Notes under the pieces: generated by a model
What the model was told of the DNA's origin: nothing
Database searches by the model: none
The model's input: only the letters and a program-made list of their open reading frames with translations
NCBI GenBank assembly: GCA_944323445.1
Contig: CALUSM010000001.1
Span: 62,001-126,000, forward strand
Origin: an uncultured Bacteroidales bacterium
GTDB taxonomy: Bacteria; Bacteroidota; Bacteroidia; Bacteroidales; UBA932
Length of the DNA stretch: 64,000 nucleotides
Reading direction: 5' to 3'
Shown: one piece after another, positions 1-7,822 of the stretch
Numbering within the stretch: position 1 is the first letter of the stretch
How the letters are laid out: each line of letters starts with the position of its first letter
Position numbers and translations under genes: made by a program

Positions 1-691
1 CCGCCCGGTGCGGGGTGAGCCTGACGAACTTGCGGTACTCCTCAACCCGGAAGAGGATGATCAGGAAGGCTATTGCACCCAGTACTCTGGATATCAGCGT
101 AGACCAGGCTGCTCCTGCCACTCCTAAGGCGGGAGCACCGAGTTTTCCGTAGATGAGCACCCAGTTGAGGAAGATGTTGAGGATGTTCGTACCTATCGTT
201 ATCCACATCTCGTTGCGGGTGTTGCCGATGCCCTCGGAGAAGAAGCGGACGTTGAAGAAGGCAATCATGGGTATGAATCCCGCGACAATGATGAAATAGT
301 ACTGCCTGGCGTACCGGAGCACTTCCGGGTCCTGACCCATCCGGTCCATGAAGGCGCCGACGGTCAGCATGATGCCGGTGAGGACCACTGCCATGATGGC
401 GTTGAGGGCGGCCGAGTTGCTCAGGGCCACCGCCACGGCCCGTCCGTCACCCTTGCCGAAGTGCTGTCCCACCACCGGGGTTACGCCCTGCGCGAAGCCT
501 ATCGCGAAGACCAGCCCGATCATGATGATGGCGTTGGCGAAGGACACTCCCGCCAGCTGGGCCGCGCCTAGGTGCCCGACCATGATGTTGTCCGCCAGCT
601 GCACCAGCACCTGCCCGGCCTGGGTAATCATCACGGGGAAGGCCACTTTCAGGTTGCGCTTATAGAAAGGTACGTATTCTCTTAAAGTCAT
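1..691 (-). CDS. MATE family multidrug efflux transporter, 5' part only
   Basis: The translation begins MTLREYVPFYKRNLKVAFPV and continues through hydrophobic segments typical of the NorM/MATE family, including QAGQVLVQLADNIMVGHLG near residues 24-42 and GQHFGKGDG near residue 75. MATE proteins export cationic drugs and metabolites across the inner membrane using an H+ or Na+ gradient. About 230 residues of an expected 440-460 are present; the C-terminal half lies beyond the window's left edge, so the truncation is a window artefact. The start is the ATG at 691, about 30 bases downstream of a TATATTTG -7 box on the same strand. Substrate cannot be inferred. Confidence 0.88.
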   Translation of the reverse strand, partial: MTLREYVPFYKRNLKVAFPVMITQAGQVLVQLADNIMVGHLGAAQLAGVSFANAIIMIGLVFAIGFAQGVTPVVGQHFGKGDGRAVAVALSNSAALNAIMAVVLTGIMLTVGAFMDRMGQDPEVLRYARQYYFIIVAGFIPMIAFFNVRFFSEGIGNTRNEMWITIGTNILNIFLNWVLIYGKLGAPALGVAGAAWSTLISRVLGAIAFLIILFRVEEYRKFVRLTPHRA

Positions 692-719
692 ATTGTATTT
701 GTCTGTAGGAAACGGGACG

Positions 720-727
720 CAAATATA
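720..727 (-). promoter_or_regulatory. Bacteroidetes -7 box (TATATTTG) for the MATE gene
   Basis: TATATTTG read on the minus strand matches the TAnnTTTG consensus of the Bacteroidetes primary sigma factor and lies about 30 bases upstream of the MATE start codon. No convincing TTTG -33 element is seen at 19-21 bp spacing. Confidence 0.55.
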
Positions 728-837
728 AGTTTAAACCGGCAATCGTGGATATAAAATAAAAATGTCAGTTGGTAGCAGATGTGGATTTTCACCGTCACCT
801 TAAGCTCTATACTTCCGGATAACATAAAAATATTGCG

Positions 838-1020
838 ATGAAAAAGGAACTTATCGACTACGAAGCCCTGAAGGAGAAGATATTCTCTCTGGCGAGGAAA
901 GCGGGTCGGGCCGGGGCGCGGCCTCTCCTGCTGTTTTATTATGTGATGAGAAGAGTGCAGTGGAAGGAGAAAGCGGTCATCGGCTGCGAGTATGGGCTGT
1001 TGGATTCAAAACTGGGGTAG
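838..1020 (+). CDS. Small protein, probably a truncated YkvA-like (DUF1232) protein
   Basis: This 60-residue frame begins with two lysines and an acidic residue. Residues 7-38 (DYEALKEKIF to LLFYYVMR) resemble the N-terminal half of Bacteroidetes DUF1232 proteins, which carry a basic helix followed by a hydrophobic YYVM segment. Full-length members run to about 120 residues and continue with a long hydrophobic hairpin. Here the frame stops after KAVIGCEYGLL, so it looks truncated or decayed. The next gene begins 12 bases downstream, suggesting one transcript. The family match is from memory of its pattern. It could also be an unrelated short protein. Confidence 0.4.
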   Translation: MKKELIDYEALKEKIFSLARKAGRAGARPLLLFYYVMRRVQWKEKAVIGCEYGLLDSKLG

Positions 1021-1032
1021 GAGGGTCTTGCG

Positions 1033-1587
1033 ATGCCGACCAAAGCGCAGAAACGGGAGCACCGCCGCCGGTATGAGGAACAGAAGGCCAGGGGAGGAGT
1101 TATGTTCCGCGGGAAGATGACTCTTCCGGAGGAGCTTGCGGAGATTTTCCGGCCGCGTCTTGTTCAGGATTGCGGTGCATACACTATATGGAAATATGAC
1201 GTTGAGGCTCCGATTACCGTTTTCGGCCATACTTTCAACGGCATGAAAGATGTTATGCGATGTGTCCAGCTGTCAGCAGTATGTGGTTTCGGAGGAATGA
1301 GTGTTGTTCCGGAAGTACCGGAGCTTGCGGTTCCCGGAATCTATTGTGCCCGGATTTTTCAACCTTATCCTAAATTTGATGTTTATGACCTGGGAGACAG
1401 CAGGGATTACGTCAATGTTTTTTTCTCCCGAACGCCTTTTACATCGGACAGACTGGCGGAATTGTGCGGCCTGGTCAGTGGATATAATTTCTGTATGGTG
1501 CATGACAGGCTGCCTGCCGATGCCCTTCCAGTGCTTTACCGCGATGGTGACAGCCTGGACATGCTGTATGCGTCAGTGTCTGATTGA
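1033..1587 (+). CDS. Hypothetical protein, 184 residues
   Basis: The frame opens with a strongly basic segment (MPTKAQKREHRRRYEEQKAR) and continues with a mixed alpha/beta composition rich in Phe, Tyr, Val and Cys. There is no signal peptide, membrane helix or recognised motif. It follows the short gene at 838-1020 by 12 bases, so the two may be cotranscribed. A hairpin at 1700-1740 could end the transcript. Coding status rests on the open frame and reasonable composition only. I do not recognise the family. Confidence 0.45.
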   Translation: MPTKAQKREHRRRYEEQKARGGVMFRGKMTLPEELAEIFRPRLVQDCGAYTIWKYDVEAPITVFGHTFNGMKDVMRCVQLSAVCGFGGMSVVPEVPELAVPGIYCARIFQPYPKFDVYDLGDSRDYVNVFFSRTPFTSDRLAELCGLVSGYNFCMVHDRLPADALPVLYRDGDSLDMLYASVSD

Positions 1588-1699
1588 CACTGTGAAAGTA
1601 GCAAGAACTCTCCGATGGCTGCAGTCTATGCTTGACGAATTTTTGTCGGACTGAGGGTTGACAGCTTTCGTGCTGGTATTCAGTCTCGTTTGATTGGGG

Positions 1700-1740
1700 C
1701 CTCCCGCCGTAAGCGTTTTGAAAAGCCTTACGGCGGGAGG
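1700..1740 (+). terminator. Strong hairpin, probable transcription terminator
   Basis: CCTCCCGCCGTAAG pairs perfectly with CTTACGGCGGGAGG (14 bp stem, 13-base loop). The following sequence TGTGTTTT is only moderately T-rich, so termination is likely but not certain. It separates the hypothetical gene at 1033-1587 from the TetR-led exporter operon. Confidence 0.6.
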
Positions 1741-1884
1741 TGTGTTTTCAAATGGATGGGTGTCAGTGTTTTGTGAAAAGAGCGTCGGCCCGATAAAATA
1801 TAGTTGAAGAAAAGGAGGGAAAATAGATGCGGAAAGTATGTGAAAAATGACGGGGAACTGGTGCGGAATGTCGCCAAATGGTAT

Positions 1885-1892
1885 TATATTTG
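1885..1892 (+). promoter_or_regulatory. -7 box (TATATTTG) for the TetR-led exporter operon
   Basis: TATATTTG matches TAnnTTTG and lies 37 bases before the TetR start at 1930. A clear -33 TTTG is not visible. The A+T-rich repeat TTTAATAAATCATTTAA just downstream overlaps the likely start site and is a plausible TetR operator region. Confidence 0.55.
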
Positions 1893-1929
1893 CGTTTAAT
1901 AAATCATTTAATTGCTTATTAAATACGCG

Positions 1930-2574
1930 ATGAAAGACAAGGACGACAAAGAAGGCCGGGAGGGCGGCGACAGCAGCATGGAGGAACGGATACTCGCGAG
2001 TGCGGAGAGGCTCTTTCTCAGCAAGGGGTACAATCTCACCAGCATGACCGAGATAGCCCGGGAGACCGGCTGCACCCAGGCTCTGGTGCACTACTATTTC
2101 AGGACAAAGGAGAATCTTTTCTCGAAGATCTTCGAGGCGAAGTTCCACCAGTTCATCGGCTGCATAGTCCAGAGGGAGGACGAGGAACTTCCGTTCGCGG
2201 AGCTTATCTCCGCCCGCACGTCCCGTCTCTTCGACCTGATGGCGGACAATCAGCGGCTGCCGTTCATGTTTCTGAGCGAGTTCGTCATCAATCCGGAGCA
2301 GCGCCTGACCCTCAAGGACAGCATTTTCAACCTCTGCGCGGAGGCTACTTCCCGTCTCGAGGCGATGATCGCCGCTGAGGTGGAGAGCGGCCGCATCCGG
2401 CCCACCGGCACGATGGACATCACGCTCAATATGTTCTCCCTCGTCGTGACATTCTTCGTGGTCCTGCCCTTCCTGGAGGACATGGGCCTGGTCACCGAGG
2501 CCAACAAAGAGGAGTTCATCGCCCAGCGCAAGCAGGAGATAATCAGAACCATAATAGGAAGTCTCAAGCCATGA
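1930..2574 (+). CDS. TetR/AcrR family transcriptional regulator
   Basis: This is a one-component repressor of about 214 residues. An N-terminal helix-turn-helix (ILASAERLFLSKGYNLTSMTEIARETG, then ALVHYYFRTKENLF) is followed by an all-helical ligand-binding domain. The ATG at 1930 is preferred over an upstream TTG. The first 15 residues are unusually charged (KDKDDKEGREGGD). It is the first gene of the exporter operon, and its stop overlaps the tolC-like start in an ATGA arrangement at 2571-2574. The likely role is autoregulation of this efflux operon, relieved by an effector that is also the pump substrate. That role is inferred from position. Confidence 0.9.
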   Translation: MKDKDDKEGREGGDSSMEERILASAERLFLSKGYNLTSMTEIARETGCTQALVHYYFRTKENLFSKIFEAKFHQFIGCIVQREDEELPFAELISARTSRLFDLMADNQRLPFMFLSEFVINPEQRLTLKDSIFNLCAEATSRLEAMIAAEVESGRIRPTGTMDITLNMFSLVVTFFVVLPFLEDMGLVTEANKEEFIAQRKQEIIRTIIGSLKP

Positions 2575-3959
2575 AAAAGATAGGACAATATATACTGGCG
2601 GCGGCCCTCGCAGCTGCAGCGGTGCTCCCGGTGTCCGGGGCGTCCGCCATGTCTGCGGAGCGGGTGCTCACGGGCAGTGAGGAACTGGAAACGTTCCCGC
2701 AGGACAGCCTGGAGCAGGACGCTCCGGACGTTTACACCATAGAGCAGTGCTACGACCTCGTCCGGCAGAACTACCCTCTGGTCAAGCGCTATGAACTGCT
2801 GGACCTGACGGAGGAGTACACCCTGAAGAACGCCTACATGAACTATTTCCCCCAGATATCCCTCCAGGGCTCGGCTTCCTGGCAGACCGACGTGCTGGAG
2901 TTTCCCTTCGACCTGAGCCCCTACGGTATCGAGATGCCGACCTTCAGCAAGGACCAGTACGCGGCCATCATCGAGCTGTCGCAGGTGCTCTGGGACGGCG
3001 GCATGATAGCGGCCAACCGGGCCAACATCCGGGCCAAGGCTGACGTGGACATGGCCCAGCAGGAGATCAACATGTACTCGCTGCGGGAGAAGGTCAACGA
3101 GCTGTACTTCGGCATCCTCTACCTTGACCAGCAGATCCGACAGGTGGACATCCTGATGGAAGAGCTGGAGAGGGAGTACGCCCGCATCGAGGGCTGTATC
3201 GCCAACGGAGTGGCTAACCTTTCCGACTTAGACCTGATCGAGGTCGAGCGTATCACTCAGAATCAGAGCAGGGACCAGCTTTCGTCCATGCTCGAGGCCT
3301 ATCTCCGTGTACTTACCATGATGACCGGGGTCAGGATAGACGACAGCCGGCAGCTGGTCATGCCGTTGCCCGAGGGGATGGACAAGGAGGCGATGCTGGA
3401 CGCCTTGATAGTGTCGGAGATACGCCGCCCCGAACTGGAACTCTACAAGGCTCAGGAACTGGAGATAGACACCCAGCTCGACTACTGGACCGCCGGAGGT
3501 CTGCCCCAGTTCAGCCTCTTCATCCGCGGAGGCTACGGTCGTCCGGGACTCAATATGCTGGACAACAGTTTCCAGCCCTTCGCCATCGGCGGTATCCGTC
3601 TGGTGTGGAACATCAGCCAGCTCTATAGCCTCGGGTACGGCAAGAAGATAGTAGGCTACTCGAAGGAGCAGGTCAATTCGGTGCGCGAGACCTTCCTCTT
3701 CAACACCAACCTCCAGGTGCAGGAGCAGGTGGCGGAGATACAGCGTTATTTCAAGACGGTAGAGGATGACGAGAGGATAGTGGAACTCAGGGAGAAAATC
3801 CGCGAGTCCACCGCTGCCGGAGTGGAGAACGGCACCAAGAACGCCTCCGACCTGGTCTCCGAGATAAACAAGGAGAACGCGGCCCGCAAGCAGCTCATCA
3901 TGCACCAGATAGAGATGATGAAGGCTATGTACGAACTCAAGACTATAAAGAACAGCTGA
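2571..3959 (+). CDS. TolC family outer membrane efflux protein
   Basis: The 462-residue protein has a cleavable signal peptide (hydrophobic residues about 8-26, ending near SGASA). It contains two outer membrane efflux protein repeats with long helices, for example YTIEQCYDLVRQNYPLVKR near residue 55. Such proteins trimerise into an outer membrane channel with a periplasmic tunnel. It starts inside the TetR stop codon and is followed by the HlyD adaptor 29 bases later, so it is the exit duct of the tripartite system encoded here. Family assignment is secure. The exported substrate is unknown. Confidence 0.9.
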   Translation: MKKIGQYILAAALAAAAVLPVSGASAMSAERVLTGSEELETFPQDSLEQDAPDVYTIEQCYDLVRQNYPLVKRYELLDLTEEYTLKNAYMNYFPQISLQGSASWQTDVLEFPFDLSPYGIEMPTFSKDQYAAIIELSQVLWDGGMIAANRANIRAKADVDMAQQEINMYSLREKVNELYFGILYLDQQIRQVDILMEELEREYARIEGCIANGVANLSDLDLIEVERITQNQSRDQLSSMLEAYLRVLTMMTGVRIDDSRQLVMPLPEGMDKEAMLDALIVSEIRRPELELYKAQELEIDTQLDYWTAGGLPQFSLFIRGGYGRPGLNMLDNSFQPFAIGGIRLVWNISQLYSLGYGKKIVGYSKEQVNSVRETFLFNTNLQVQEQVAEIQRYFKTVEDDERIVELREKIRESTAAGVENGTKNASDLVSEINKENAARKQLIMHQIEMMKAMYELKTIKNS

Positions 3960-3988
3960 CAAACGAAAATAGAAACAACACGGATATC

Positions 3989-4900
3989 ATGAAAAAGATC
4001 AGATGGATATACCTCCTGCCGGCAGTGGCCGGCGCAGTGCTGATGACGGTTACTTCCTGCAAGGACACTGACGGGACCAACGATGCCTCGGGTACGTTCG
4101 AGGCCACCGAAGTGATGGTCTCCTCCGAAGCCTCCGGACGCATTCTCGCCCTGAACGTGCACGAGGGCGGGGTGCTCACGGCCGGACAGGACTGCGGCCT
4201 GGTGGATACCCTCCAGCTCTACCTCCAGAAGCGCCAGCTGGAGGCCGGAGTCGCAGCGGCCCTGAGCCGCCGCAGGGACGTGGAGACCCAGACTGCCTAC
4301 ATCAAGGAGCAGATAGAGGTCAACCGCCGGGAGGCCGGCCGCGTGCGTAACCTCATAGCCGCAGACGCCGCCAATACCAAGCAGCTGGACGATATCACCT
4401 CCGCCATCAAACTCCTGGAGACCCAGCTGGCGGCCACCGAAGCCGATATCGCCCAGAACAACACCATAGCCGAGGCCGAGGCCGCCTCCTATCGGGCCCA
4501 GATCGCCCAGGTCGAGGAGTCCCTGCGCCGCTGCCGCATATCCTCTCCGATAGACGGTACGGTGCTGGTCAAGTACGCCGAGGCCGGTGAGCTGACAGCC
4601 GCCGGAAAGCCCCTGTTCAAGATAGCCGACCTGAGCCGGATGAACCTGCGGGCCTACATCACCGCCTCGCAGCTCACGGCCGTCAAGGTAGGCCAGAAGG
4701 TGAGGGTATTCGCCGACTCCGGCGAGGACGGGGTGCGCGAGTACGAAGGCACTGTATCGTGGATATCAGACCAGTCCGAGTTCACCCCCAAGACTATCCA
4801 GACCCGGGACGAGCGGGCCAACCTGGTCTATGCCATCAAGGTCTCGTTCGTCAACGACGGCTATGTCAAGATAGGCATGTACGGCGACCTGAAATTCTAG
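3989..4900 (+). CDS. HlyD/YbhG-type periplasmic adaptor, predicted lipoprotein
   Basis: This membrane fusion protein of 303 residues carries a signal peptide ending in the lipobox VTSC (Cys near residue 24), so it is probably lipid-anchored. A biotinyl-lipoyl-like half motif follows (EATEVMVSSEASGRILALNVHEG), then a long alpha hairpin at roughly residues 70-175, the second lipoyl half (RISSPIDGTVLVKYAEAGE) and a beta-barrel domain. It would bridge the ABC-2 permeases and the TolC channel. The ABC ATPase gene begins 4 bases after its stop. The order adaptor-ATPase-permease-permease matches ybhG-ybhF-ybhS-ybhR. Confidence 0.9.
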   Translation: MKKIRWIYLLPAVAGAVLMTVTSCKDTDGTNDASGTFEATEVMVSSEASGRILALNVHEGGVLTAGQDCGLVDTLQLYLQKRQLEAGVAAALSRRRDVETQTAYIKEQIEVNRREAGRVRNLIAADAANTKQLDDITSAIKLLETQLAATEADIAQNNTIAEAEAASYRAQIAQVEESLRRCRISSPIDGTVLVKYAEAGELTAAGKPLFKIADLSRMNLRAYITASQLTAVKVGQKVRVFADSGEDGVREYEGTVSWISDQSEFTPKTIQTRDERANLVYAIKVSFVNDGYVKIGMYGDLKF

Positions 4901-4903
4901 ACC

Positions 4904-5836
4904 ATGTACAGCGTCGAGGCAGATAATCTCATCAAGCGGTACGGGAGCAGCGAGGCTCTCCGCGGAGTCTCCTTCAGGGTCTCCGAGGGGGAGATATTCG
5001 GCATCATCGGACCCGACGGTGCCGGCAAGACCTCCATCTTCCGGATCCTGACCACCCTCATCCTGCCCGACGGAGGCAGCGCGAGGGTCCTGGGCCTCGA
5101 TGTAGTGCAGGACTACCACGGGATACGCCGCCGCGTGGGCTACATGCCCGGCCGCTTCTCCCTCTACCAGGACCTGAGCGTGGAGGAGAATCTCCGCTTC
5201 TTCGCCACCCTCTTCGGCACCACCATCGAGGAGAACTACGACCTTGTCAAGGACATTTACTCCTACCTGGAGCCGTTCCGCAAACGCAAGGCCGGAGCCC
5301 TTTCCGGCGGCATGAAGCAGAAGCTGGCCCTTTCCTGCGCCCTGATACACAAGCCGGACGTCCTTTTCCTGGACGAGCCTACCACCGGTGTGGACCCCGT
5401 CTCACGCAAGGAGTTCTGGACGATGCTGCGCCGCCTCAGGGAACAGGGACTCTCGATAGTCGTCTCCACCCCCTACATGGACGAGGCGACGCTCTGCGAC
5501 CGGATTGCATTGATCCGCAAAGGCATTTTCCTGGATACCGATACCCCCGCTGATATTATTTCCAAATTTACCCTTCCCCTGCTGGCCGTCAGCGGTCCCC
5601 ACATGCCCTCGCTGCTGCGGGACATCCGCCTGATACCGCAGGTATTCAGCTGCTTCGCCTTCGGGGATACCCACCATGTGGTCATGCGGCCCGGAGAATT
5701 GTCCCTGGAGGCGCAGATCAACTTCCTGAACACCGCCCTCCACGCCAAAGGCCACAGCGGCCTTTCCATCAAGCCGATACGTCCCAATGTGGAGGACTGT
5801 TACATGTATCTTGACACACTGGAGGAACACTCATGA
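4904..5836 (+). CDS. ABC exporter ATP-binding protein 1 (YbhF N-terminal-half-like)
   Basis: This 310-residue ABC ATPase has Walker A GPDGAGKT at residues 36-43, signature LSGGMKQK near residue 133, Walker B DVLFLDEPT and an H-loop position occupied differently (STPYMDEA). A C-terminal extension of about 90 residues follows the nucleotide-binding domain. In E. coli YbhF two such domains are fused in one chain; here they are separate genes overlapping by 4 bases (ATGA at 5833-5836). The pair should form the heterodimeric motor of the exporter. The H-loop His is replaced by Pro or Tyr, so this domain may be catalytically asymmetric. Confidence 0.92.
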   Translation: MYSVEADNLIKRYGSSEALRGVSFRVSEGEIFGIIGPDGAGKTSIFRILTTLILPDGGSARVLGLDVVQDYHGIRRRVGYMPGRFSLYQDLSVEENLRFFATLFGTTIEENYDLVKDIYSYLEPFRKRKAGALSGGMKQKLALSCALIHKPDVLFLDEPTTGVDPVSRKEFWTMLRRLREQGLSIVVSTPYMDEATLCDRIALIRKGIFLDTDTPADIISKFTLPLLAVSGPHMPSLLRDIRLIPQVFSCFAFGDTHHVVMRPGELSLEAQINFLNTALHAKGHSGLSIKPIRPNVEDCYMYLDTLEEHS

Positions 5837-6648
5837 GCAGAGGAGAAAATACCAGAAAGCGCATCCGTGAGCTCCTTGGGTATGCCGACGACGGCTTCCT
5901 CAGGGAGGATGAGGTGATACGCACGGAAGGGCTCACGAAATGTTTCGGGGACTTCACGGCTGTCGACCATATCTCGTTCTCTGTCAATAAGGGGGAGATA
6001 TTCGGTTTCCTCGGGGCCAACGGCGCGGGCAAGACCACGGCCATGAAGATGCTCTGCGGCCTGAGCAAGCCTACGGGAGGCAGGGCGGTGGTGGCCGGCT
6101 ACGACCTGCATTTCAACAGCGACGTCAAGCGGCTCAAGAAGGTCATCGGCTACATGAGCCAGAAGTTCTCCCTCTACGAGAATCTCAGGGTGTGGGAAAA
6201 TATCCGGCTCTTCGGAGGCATCTACGGGATGAAGGACCGGGATATCGCGGAGAAGACCGATGAGCTGCTGCAGCGGCTCGACCTTACGGAGCAGAGGAAC
6301 CGTATGGTGCGGGACCTGCCGCTGGGATGGAAGCAGAAGCTGGCATTTTCCGTGGCAATATTCCATGAGCCGAGGATCGTCTTCCTCGACGAGCCTACGG
6401 GGGGAGTGGATCCGGCGACCCGCCGCGGGTTCTGGGAGATGATCTACGATGCCGCCGAGAGGGGTATCACGGTGTTTGTAACGACCCACTACATGGATGA
6501 GGCGGAGTACTGCAACCGCGTCTCCATCATGGTGGACGGCAGGATAGAGGCGCTCGACTCGCCGGCGGCTCTCAAGCAGCGGTACGGGGCCTCGGGTATG
6601 GACGAGGTATTCAGAATGCTCGCAGGGCGGGCGAAAAGGGAGGAATGA
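5833..6648 (+). CDS. ABC exporter ATP-binding protein 2 (YbhF C-terminal-half-like)
   Basis: This second ABC ATPase has 271 residues, with Walker A GANGAGKT at 61-68, Walker B RIVFLDEPT, and H-loop TTHYMDEA with the His present. Its signature reads LPLGWKQK rather than LSGGQ; this LPLGWKQ variant is known from YbhF-type proteins. About 30 extra residues precede the ATPase fold. With the first ATPase, which has a canonical signature but no H-loop His, it would make complementary ATP sites. It is translationally coupled to the gene before and ends 4 bases before the permease start. Confidence 0.92.
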   Translation: MSRGENTRKRIRELLGYADDGFLREDEVIRTEGLTKCFGDFTAVDHISFSVNKGEIFGFLGANGAGKTTAMKMLCGLSKPTGGRAVVAGYDLHFNSDVKRLKKVIGYMSQKFSLYENLRVWENIRLFGGIYGMKDRDIAEKTDELLQRLDLTEQRNRMVRDLPLGWKQKLAFSVAIFHEPRIVFLDEPTGGVDPATRRGFWEMIYDAAERGITVFVTTHYMDEAEYCNRVSIMVDGRIEALDSPAALKQRYGASGMDEVFRMLAGRAKREE

Positions 6649-6652
6649 CGCT

Positions 6653-7822
6653 ATGGGAAGGATGAAGGATTTTAAACGGTTCATGTCGTTTGTGGGCAAG
6701 GAGTTCAACCACATTCTCCGGGATACGAGGACCCTCATGGTGCTTATCGTGATGCCGGTGGTGATGATAGTGCTCTTCGGCTTCGCCCTGTCCACGGAGA
6801 TCAAGGATGTCAAGGTGGCCGTCTACGATCCCTCGCGGGATGCCGCCACATCGCGGCTCATCAGTCAGATAGACGCCAGCGAGTATTTCACGGTGACGGC
6901 ATTCATAGACAGTGAGGAGGGTGTGCTGGAGGCCTTCCGCTCCAACTCGGCGGACATCGCCCTGGTCTTCGAGGACAATTTCTACCACCGTGCGGTCCAT
7001 GACTCCGACGGCCGCCTGCAGGTCATCGTGGACGGCTCCAACACCAATATCGGCTCGATGGCGGTATTCTACGTCAGCAGCATAGTCTCCTCCTTCCAGA
7101 AAGAGCTGGCGCAGGAGGCGGCTCTCAACCAGGCTGCTGCGGGCGGCTCATCATCCTCGGCGGAGGCTGTCCCGTCCGTGCAGATACATACCTCCACCCG
7201 CATGATGTACAATCCCCAGATGAAGAGCGCCTTCAACTTCGTGCCCGGAGTCATGGGCATGATTCTCATGCTCGTGTGCGCGATGATGACCTCAGTGTCC
7301 ATCGTCCGCGAGAAGGAGAGGGGGACGATGGAAGTGCTGCTGGTCTCGCCCGTGAAGCCCTTCTCGGTGATATTAGCCAAGGCGATACCCTACTTCGTGG
7401 TCTCGGCCTTCATCCTGCTGACAGTCCTCTGCCTGTCGGTGTTCCTGATCAAGGTGCCGATATCGGGCAGCCTGATGTGGGTGGTGCTGGTGTCGCTGCT
7501 GTTCATCCTCGTGTCGCTGTCGATAGGTATCCTGATATCTACCCTCGTGGCCAAGCAGGAGGTGGCTATACTTATCTCGGGCATGGTGCTCATGCTCCCT
7601 ACGATGCTCCTCTCGGGCATGCTTTTCCCCATCGAGAGCATGCCGAAGGTGCTGCAGTGGATATCCTGGTGTGTACCGGCCAAATGGTATATTGACTCGA
7701 TAAAGGTGATGATGATCCAGGGCCTCGGCATCCGGTACTGCCTCGACGCGGTGCTGATTCTGTGCGGATTCCTGACGGTGATCACCGGACTGAGCGTATT
7801 TAAATTCAAGGACAGGCTATGA
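6653..7822 (+). CDS. ABC-2 type permease (YbhS-like)
   Basis: The 389-residue permease has one N-terminal membrane helix (LMVLIVMPVVMIVLFGFALS), a periplasmic domain of about 150 residues, and five C-terminal helices including the conserved VREKERGTMEVLLVSPVKP elbow preceding TM3. This is the ABC2_membrane_3 architecture. The periplasmic domain carries a low-complexity Ala/Ser stretch (AAAGGSSSSAEA). Its last codons overlap the next permease start by 4 bases (7819-7822). It is one half of the translocation pore driven by the two ATPases upstream. Confidence 0.9.
   Translation: MGRMKDFKRFMSFVGKEFNHILRDTRTLMVLIVMPVVMIVLFGFALSTEIKDVKVAVYDPSRDAATSRLISQIDASEYFTVTAFIDSEEGVLEAFRSNSADIALVFEDNFYHRAVHDSDGRLQVIVDGSNTNIGSMAVFYVSSIVSSFQKELAQEAALNQAAAGGSSSSAEAVPSVQIHTSTRMMYNPQMKSAFNFVPGVMGMILMLVCAMMTSVSIVREKERGTMEVLLVSPVKPFSVILAKAIPYFVVSAFILLTVLCLSVFLIKVPISGSLMWVVLVSLLFILVSLSIGILISTLVAKQEVAILISGMVLMLPTMLLSGMLFPIESMPKVLQWISWCVPAKWYIDSIKVMMIQGLGIRYCLDAVLILCGFLTVITGLSVFKFKDRL

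Larger units (their letters stand above)
1588..1929. other. Gene-free stretch with a hairpin and the promoter of the exporter operon
   Basis: Within these 340 bases I see no supportable gene. They contain the perfect inverted repeat at 1700-1740 and the TATATTTG box at 1885-1892 that precedes the TetR gene. The rest is unassigned. Confidence 0.6.

Noticed and set aside
5800-6813. Minus-strand frame opposite the second ABC ATPase
   Set aside because: It is antisense to a motif-complete ATPase; composition is His/Arg/Pro-rich and has no known fold.
7276-7695. Plus-strand frame inside the ABC permease gene
   Set aside because: It is out of frame within a complete permease and shows the Gly/His/Arg-rich composition of a shadow.
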